Shown here one piece after another: positions 6,182 through 9,525 of a DNA stretch of 9,525 nt (positions are counted from its first letter, which is position 1; the number at the start of each line of letters is the position of its first letter). Location of the stretch: positions 1 through 9,525 of the forward strand of contig CALCUN010000212.1 of the NCBI GenBank assembly GCA_937906975.1, in the 5' to 3' direction. The stretch comes from an uncultured Bacteroidales bacterium. GTDB lineage: Bacteria > Bacteroidota > Bacteroidia > Bacteroidales > P3. The notes below the pieces were generated by a model that was not told where the DNA came from, ran no database searches, and saw only the letters and a program-made list of their open reading frames with translations. The position numbers and the translations under genes are program-made.

Positions 6182-6970
6182 TTATTTTCCCATACGTCTT
6201 GCCAACTCTTCTACTACGTATGAAGCTACGTCGTCAGCGTATGTGTTCATTCCAAAGCCTGCATCGTATCCTAATTCTTTTGCAAGTTCGTGTGAGATTC
6301 TTGCTCCGCCACAGCATAGGATTACTTTGTCTCTTAATCCTTCTGCTTCTAACATTTCAACCAATTCTACAAGGTTTTGAATGTGTACGTCTTTTTGTGT
6401 AACGGTTTGTGATACTAAAAGGGCATCGGCTTTCAATTCTATGGCTTTTGCTATAAATTCTTCATTTGATACTTGTGCTCCCATGTTTAGAGCTTCTATC
6501 ATTTCATAGCGTTCCAATCCGTAGTGTCCTGCATAGCCTTTCATATTCATGATAGCATCGATTCCTACTGTGTGAGCGTCTGTTCCTGTTGATGCTCCTA
6601 CTACTACGATTTTTCTTCCGATTCTTTCTTTGATAAATTCGTCTGTTTCGTGCATATCCATAACGTTAGATTCTACTTTTGGAACATGGATTGTAGAGTA
6701 ATCTACTGTATGCACTGTGCTTCCGTAACAGTTAAAGAATGTAAAGCCTTCTGTTAATTCTTTATAATATACAACTTGTGGGTTTTCAAATCCCATCTTT
6801 TTCATAAGTTGTTTTGCAGCTTCTATTGCTTCATCTCCACAAGGAACAGGTAATGTAAAACTTAATTGAGTTTTACCATCGTTCATTGTATCTCCGTATG
6901 GTTTTACTTTGGTTAAGTCAAGTTCTGTATCGAAGTTCTTGGCTTCCATTGAATATAATCCGCCACTCAT
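6182..6970 (-). CDS. kamE: Beta-lysine / D-lysine 5,6-aminomutase, beta subunit
   Basis: 262 aa subunit that carries the Rossmann-like B12 domain. The base-off cobalamin motif DxHxxG is DAHTVG at 131-136, with H133 as cobalt ligand. K144 (NMKGYAGHY) matches the lysine that anchors PLP. Both numbers are the same as in the Clostridium sticklandii enzyme as I remember it, which supports the start at 6970 rather than the internal Met8. The SQTVTQKD (187-194) and LCCGGARIS (218-226) stretches belong to the B12-binding fold. With KamD it moves the terminal amino group of beta-lysine from C6 to C5 by an adenosyl radical mechanism. Its ATG overlaps the kamD stop by one base (TAATG), so translation is probably coupled. 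No B12 riboswitch is seen nearby. Confidence 0.96.
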   Translation of the reverse strand: MSGGLYSMEAKNFDTELDLTKVKPYGDTMNDGKTQLSFTLPVPCGDEAIEAAKQLMKKMGFENPQVVYYKELTEGFTFFNCYGSTVHTVDYSTIHVPKVESNVMDMHETDEFIKERIGRKIVVVGASTGTDAHTVGIDAIMNMKGYAGHYGLERYEMIEALNMGAQVSNEEFIAKAIELKADALLVSQTVTQKDVHIQNLVELVEMLEAEGLRDKVILCCGGARISHELAKELGYDAGFGMNTYADDVASYVVEELARRMGK

Positions 6971-8535
6971 TATTGTTGTCCTCCTTTTCCTTTCATTAAG
7001 TCAATAAATGGATTGTAGTAGTGTTCTCCTTTTGCGAATACTCCTGCTAATCCTTTTCCTCCATCAAACGGACGTTTTATATCCGCAAAGATTCCTTTTT
7101 CTAATGCTTTGAACAATCCTTCTTCTGTCATCTTTTCTAATAACTCAATAGCATCGTCCAATACTTTTTTAGCTCTTGTTTGCATTATTCCGTCTTTTTT
7201 GAACTCTAAGTCATCGCCTATGTTTTTCATATTACGGAATATGTATTGTGCGTTTTCTATTGATAAATATCTATCTGACATAAATGGAGTGTGGATTGCT
7301 TCTGTCATCATTCCTAATAACTGTAAGCCTTGTCCTGTCCAAATAGCAATTTCATTAAATAAAGCATCTTGAATATGTCCACGGAATATGTTTCCTGTCA
7401 TGAACTTTGTTGGTGGCATATATTTCAAAGGTGCTTTAGGGAAGATTTCTCTTATCATTTGTGCTTGTGCAAGCTCGTAAAGGAATCCGTTTTCTAAATC
7501 TGGTGTCATTTCAAAAGCATGACCAAGTCCCATTTGTTCTTCTGGCAATCCTGCTGCAAAAGCTAATTGTTCGTTGATAAGGTCAGAAGCTAACACTGTG
7601 TGAGCTTGTTCAAAAGCATCAGCAGTTGTTAGATAGTTATCTTCTCCTGTATTGATTATAACTCCTGCAAAGCCGTTGATTACACGTGAAAAGTATTGGT
7701 CAATAAGAGTTCTTTGCATATTGATATCACGGAATAAGATACCATAAAGTGCATCATTCAACATAACATCTAACCCTTCCAAAGCACCCATTACAGCGAT
7801 TTCAGGCATACACAATCCAGAGCAGTAGTTACATAATCTAATGTAACGTCCAACTTCTTCTCCAACTTCGTCTAAGGCTTTACGCATTATACGGAAGTTT
7901 TCTTGTGTAGCGAAAGTACCACCAAATCCTTCAGTAGTTGCACCGTAAGGAACATAGTCTAATAAAGATTGTCCTGTTGTACGGATAACAGCAATAATAT
8001 CTGCACCTTGTCTTGCACCAGCTTGAGCTTGAATAACGTCTTCATAGATATTACCTGTTGCAACTATAATATATAAGTATGGTTTTTGACCCTCACCTAT
8101 TGTTTCAATATAGTTTTCTCTACGTTTTCTATTTGCTTTAATTCTTTCCATTGATTGATCGATGAATGGTTGTAAAGCCTCTTTTGCTTTTTCCATATCA
8201 CCTTGTGGCAAAGTTGCTAAATCCAACTCACCTTTTCCAACCAATTCTGCAATTTCGTTTGGAGTTTTTCCTGTTTGCATAACAGCATTTCCAAGCACAG
8301 GTAAAACACCATTTGAAAGCATACCCTTTTCTTTAAGGTAATCAACCAAAACATTTGGCAATGGAACACCGCTTTCATCTATTCCATCAACACCCATTAA
8401 ACGGCACAAAGTTCTTTCGCAAGCAACAGTTGAATAACCATCAACAAAATCTTGCACTTGGTCAGAAATAACCTTAGCAAGCTCTTTTGCATGTGCCACT
8501 TTATTAAAATCTAAGCCTAATTTGCTTTTTTCCAT
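6970..8535 (-). CDS. kamD: Beta-lysine / D-lysine 5,6-aminomutase, alpha subunit
   Basis: 521 aa, full length for the large catalytic TIM-barrel subunit, which binds PLP together with KamE and turns beta-lysine into 3,5-diaminohexanoate. Recognisable family stretches are YLYIIVATGNIYEDVIQAQAG (about 154-173), RTTGQSLLDYVPYG (185-198), LCNYCSGLCMPEIAVMG (234-250), EGLDVMLNDALYG (253-265) and INTGEDNYLTTADAF (294-308). I believe the second and fourth line the PLP/substrate pocket, but cannot assign single residues with certainty. The gene begins 24 nt after the deoxyhypusine-synthase-like gene; no -7 element is visible in that gap (8536-8559), so it is probably transcribed from further upstream. 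It overlaps kamE by one base. Confidence 0.96.
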   Translation of the reverse strand: MEKSKLGLDFNKVAHAKELAKVISDQVQDFVDGYSTVACERTLCRLMGVDGIDESGVPLPNVLVDYLKEKGMLSNGVLPVLGNAVMQTGKTPNEIAELVGKGELDLATLPQGDMEKAKEALQPFIDQSMERIKANRKRRENYIETIGEGQKPYLYIIVATGNIYEDVIQAQAGARQGADIIAVIRTTGQSLLDYVPYGATTEGFGGTFATQENFRIMRKALDEVGEEVGRYIRLCNYCSGLCMPEIAVMGALEGLDVMLNDALYGILFRDINMQRTLIDQYFSRVINGFAGVIINTGEDNYLTTADAFEQAHTVLASDLINEQLAFAAGLPEEQMGLGHAFEMTPDLENGFLYELAQAQMIREIFPKAPLKYMPPTKFMTGNIFRGHIQDALFNEIAIWTGQGLQLLGMMTEAIHTPFMSDRYLSIENAQYIFRNMKNIGDDLEFKKDGIMQTRAKKVLDDAIELLEKMTEEGLFKALEKGIFADIKRPFDGGKGLAGVFAKGEHYYNPFIDLMKGKGGQQ

Positions 8536-8559
8536 ATTGCGTTAAAGTATTTTTATCAA

Positions 8560-9525
8560 TTAAAACAATTTAGCATAATTCTTAGCTTCTCTTTTTTGCC
8601 AATCACCCTTGTGATAAACGTATGAAGCAATCAAAGGAACAACAGTTGTAGCCTCAGCATAAACCATTTGTTCAAAAGTAGTATCTACCTTACCCCATGA
8701 GCAAGCTTCTTTCAAAGTAGAAGAAGAACAAGCACCATCTCTCACATCAGCAACAGTGATTTGAACAGCATACTTGTGCATATCAACATCTTTTCCTAAA
8801 ACCTCAGCACAAACAACAGTATCTTGTGCAAAGTTTTTAGGAACACCACCACCTACCATAAACAAACCTGTTGTACCAGCTTTGATTTTGATTTGAGTCA
8901 ATTCCAAAAAGTCTTTTACGCTATCAATAGACAAATGCTTTTCAGGATTTGCCACTTGGTGCATTACCAATCCGAAACCAGCAGAGCAGTCAGAGAAAGC
9001 AGGCACAAAGATAGGAACGTTGTGTTCATAACAAGTTTGAATCAAACTATCTTTTTTCTTAGCATTACCTTCTGACAACCACTTACCAAGTTCCCAAATA
9101 AACTCTCTTGAAGAATAAGGACGAGGCTCCAATGAATCAGCAATCATCTTAATTGTAGCATCGCAATTTTGAAGTTCTTCCTCATCAATGTAAGTATCAT
9201 AAATTCTATCAACATAGTTACTTCTCAAATACTTATCATCAATAAAAGGAGTTCCTTTGTAATGTTTGAAACCTAAGGCTTCAAAGAAATCCATATCAAT
9301 TATAGAAGCACCAGTAGAAACAATGCAATCTACCATTTTATTTTTCACCATATCAACATAAACTTGCATACAACCAGCTGCAGAAGTACTACCAGCCAAT
9401 GTTAATATAACAGAACATTCCTTATCGTTCATCATTCTTTGAAAAATATCAGCAGCGTTAGCAGTATCTCTTGAAGAGAAACTCATATCACGCATTGCAT
9501 CAATAATTTGTGTAGAATCAATTTG
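8560..9525 (-). CDS. Deoxyhypusine synthase family protein (5' end outside window)
   Basis: The reading frame is open to the right edge; ten more codons (QIDSTQIIDA) precede the first visible Met at 9495, so the start is beyond 9525. From that Met there are 311 aa. Family features, numbered from Met 9495: LAGSTSAAG (33-41), DCIVSTGAS (56-64), YDTYIDEEEL (99-108), PAFSDCSAGFG (165-175), GGGVPKNF (215-222) and SWGK with the catalytic-type lysine K269. These fit an NAD-dependent enzyme that moves an aminobutyl group from spermidine. Bacteria lack eIF5A, and bacterial members are linked to polyamine synthesis, some making homospermidine. I recall this gene near arginine decarboxylase and agmatinase genes in other Bacteroidota. 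Here it lies 24 nt upstream of kamD on the same strand, perhaps in one transcript. The substrate is not determined. Confidence 0.88.
   Translation of the reverse strand, partial: QIDSTQIIDAMRDMSFSSRDTANAADIFQRMMNDKECSVILTLAGSTSAAGCMQVYVDMVKNKMVDCIVSTGASIIDMDFFEALGFKHYKGTPFIDDKYLRSNYVDRIYDTYIDEEELQNCDATIKMIADSLEPRPYSSREFIWELGKWLSEGNAKKKDSLIQTCYEHNVPIFVPAFSDCSAGFGLVMHQVANPEKHLSIDSVKDFLELTQIKIKAGTTGLFMVGGGVPKNFAQDTVVCAEVLGKDVDMHKYAVQITVADVRDGACSSSTLKEACSWGKVDTTFEQMVYAEATTVVPLIASYVYHKGDWQKREAKNYAKLF

Noticed and set aside
6154..6402. Overlapping plus-strand open frames opposite kamE
   Set aside because: Leu/Arg-rich or Ser-rich translations antisense to a gene with intact B12 and PLP residues; shadow frames.
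8536..8559. Separate promoter for kamD
   Set aside because: The 24-nt gap has no TAnnTTTG match on the minus strand (nearest is TACTTTAAC), so no promoter is called.
9493..9495. ATG at 9495 as the start of the deoxyhypusine-synthase-like gene
   Set aside because: The frame stays open for ten codons to the window edge, and the family normally has more sequence before this point.

Overview
The window looks like chromosomal DNA from an anaerobic, lysine-fermenting member of the Bacteroidota, probably Bacteroidales. Three things point there. The DNA is AT-rich. Start codons mostly lack a clear Shine-Dalgarno sequence and sit behind A-rich leaders. Promoters have the Bacteroidota form (TTG, about 19 nt, TAnnTTTGC), with one excellent example at 3675-3705. 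The genus cannot be set from sequence alone.

Most of the window is minus-strand genes for fermentation of lysine to acetate, butyrate and ammonia. They lie in two blocks. Right block, read from 9525 down to 5492: a deoxyhypusine-synthase-family gene (5' end outside the window), kamD and kamE (the B12/PLP-dependent beta-lysine/D-lysine 5,6-aminomutase), then a CoA-transferase B subunit. This block ends at a strong hairpin at 5439-5471. Left block, read from 2409 down to 1: kdd (3,5-diaminohexanoate dehydrogenase), kamA (lysine 2,3-aminomutase), and the first 80 bases of a gene whose start looks like kamB, the P-loop subunit of the 5,6-aminomutase reactivation factor. Together KamA, KamDE and Kdd carry L-lysine to 3-keto-5-aminohexanoate. 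The CoA-transferase would act at the acetoacetate/butyryl-CoA end. The cleavage enzyme (kce), the deaminase (kal), kamC and the CoA-transferase A subunit are not in the window.

Three plus-strand genes of accessory type separate the two blocks. They are a multi-pass acyltransferase-3 membrane protein (2639-3667), a class II Fic protein with a C-terminal winged-helix-like region (start corrected to 3717), and a small secreted beta-barrel protein (4737-5432). The Fic and barrel genes look like one transcript from the promoter at 3675-3705.

The most interesting non-coding DNA is the 229-bp divergent region 2410-2638. Near-identical 18-bp promoter/start-site sequences face outwards at its two ends (2456-2473 minus, 2612-2629 plus). 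Between them lies a four-unit array with an exact 21-bp period (2505-2588). A second small repeat array, inside the Fic gene (4464-4541), encodes a GGVN-rich linker. I see no sign of a wholly new multi-gene system. The best leads are the symmetrical promoter region, the split lysine locus, the polyamine-type enzyme next to kamDE, and the Fic linker repeat.
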